From positions 1-6,342 of the forward strand of contig JAEWBA010000192.1 of assembly GCA_023391395.1 (NCBI GenBank): 6,342 nt of DNA, read 5' to 3'. A model generated the notes under the pieces. That model did not search any database. It saw only the letters and a list, made by a program, of their open reading frames with translations, and had not been told where the DNA came from. Source of the stretch: Pseudomonadota bacterium (GTDB taxonomy: Bacteria; Pseudomonadota; Gammaproteobacteria; Burkholderiales; Burkholderiaceae_D). How positions within the stretch are numbered: the stretch's first letter is position 1; the number at the start of each line of letters is the position of its first letter. Both the position numbers and the translations under genes were made by a program. Of this stretch, positions 6,259-6,342 are shown piece after piece.

Positions 6259-6342
6259 ATGACCAAACTACGCAAGAAACTGGGAATCGGCTTCGCCGCC
6301 TTGTTGGCCTTGTTGATTCTTGCCGCCACGGCAGTCTTTTTC
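6259..6342 (+). CDS. Start of a membrane-anchored or exported protein (cut by the right edge)
   Basis: Twenty-eight codons are present from ATG 6259. The N-terminus MTKLRKKLGIG is basic and is followed by a hydrophobic stretch, FAALLALLILAATAVFF (12-28), typical of a single N-terminal membrane anchor or an uncleaved signal, with the rest expected in the periplasm. Such N-termini occur in AsmA/DUF748-type proteins, but too little is visible to assign a family. The ribosome site is poor (GGGA, 13 bases upstream). An in-frame GTG at 6226 would add 11 residues and is less likely. Confidence 0.6.
   Translation, partial: MTKLRKKLGIGFAALLALLILAATAVFF

Overview
The window looks like part of a chromosome from a high-GC betaproteobacterium, probably an Oxalobacteraceae/Burkholderiales relative such as Herbaspirillum or Collimonas. 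This rests on the character of the NadA, NadB and NadC proteins and on my recollection of similar sequences, not on a search. The core is the de novo NAD (quinolinate) pathway: nadA and nadC form a tightly coupled + strand pair (678-2680), and nadB lies on the - strand (4534-6135), so the two units converge. NadB oxidises L-aspartate to iminoaspartate, NadA condenses that with dihydroxyacetone phosphate to quinolinate, and NadC converts quinolinate with PRPP to nicotinate mononucleotide.

Layout from the left: (1) the N-terminal 114 codons of an unrecognised - strand gene (1-342), cut by the window edge and divergent from nadA; (2) a 335-bp divergent intergenic region holding a strong RNA hairpin in the nadA leader; (3) nadA and nadC with a 4-base ATGA overlap, then a hairpin without a T-tract; (4) about 0.77 kb without an intact gene, which carries on the - strand a frameshifted remnant of an alpha/beta hydrolase with a recognisable GISYG nucleophile elbow; (5) two small + strand lipoprotein genes one base apart, the second with a DUF2846-like domain; (6) a 13-bp perfect inverted repeat that reads as a terminator for the - strand, followed by nested inverted repeats; (7) nadB; (8) the first 28 codons of a + strand membrane-anchored protein leaving the right edge.

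The nad genes are ordinary housekeeping genes. The more unusual part is the roughly 1.8-kb stretch between the converging nadAC and nadB units. It appears lower in GC and holds the decaying hydrolase, the lipoprotein pair and several inverted repeats, which fits an accessory insertion or a decaying islet. I found no CRISPR array, tRNA, rRNA or intact mobile element, and nothing that makes a convincing new defence or catalytic system.
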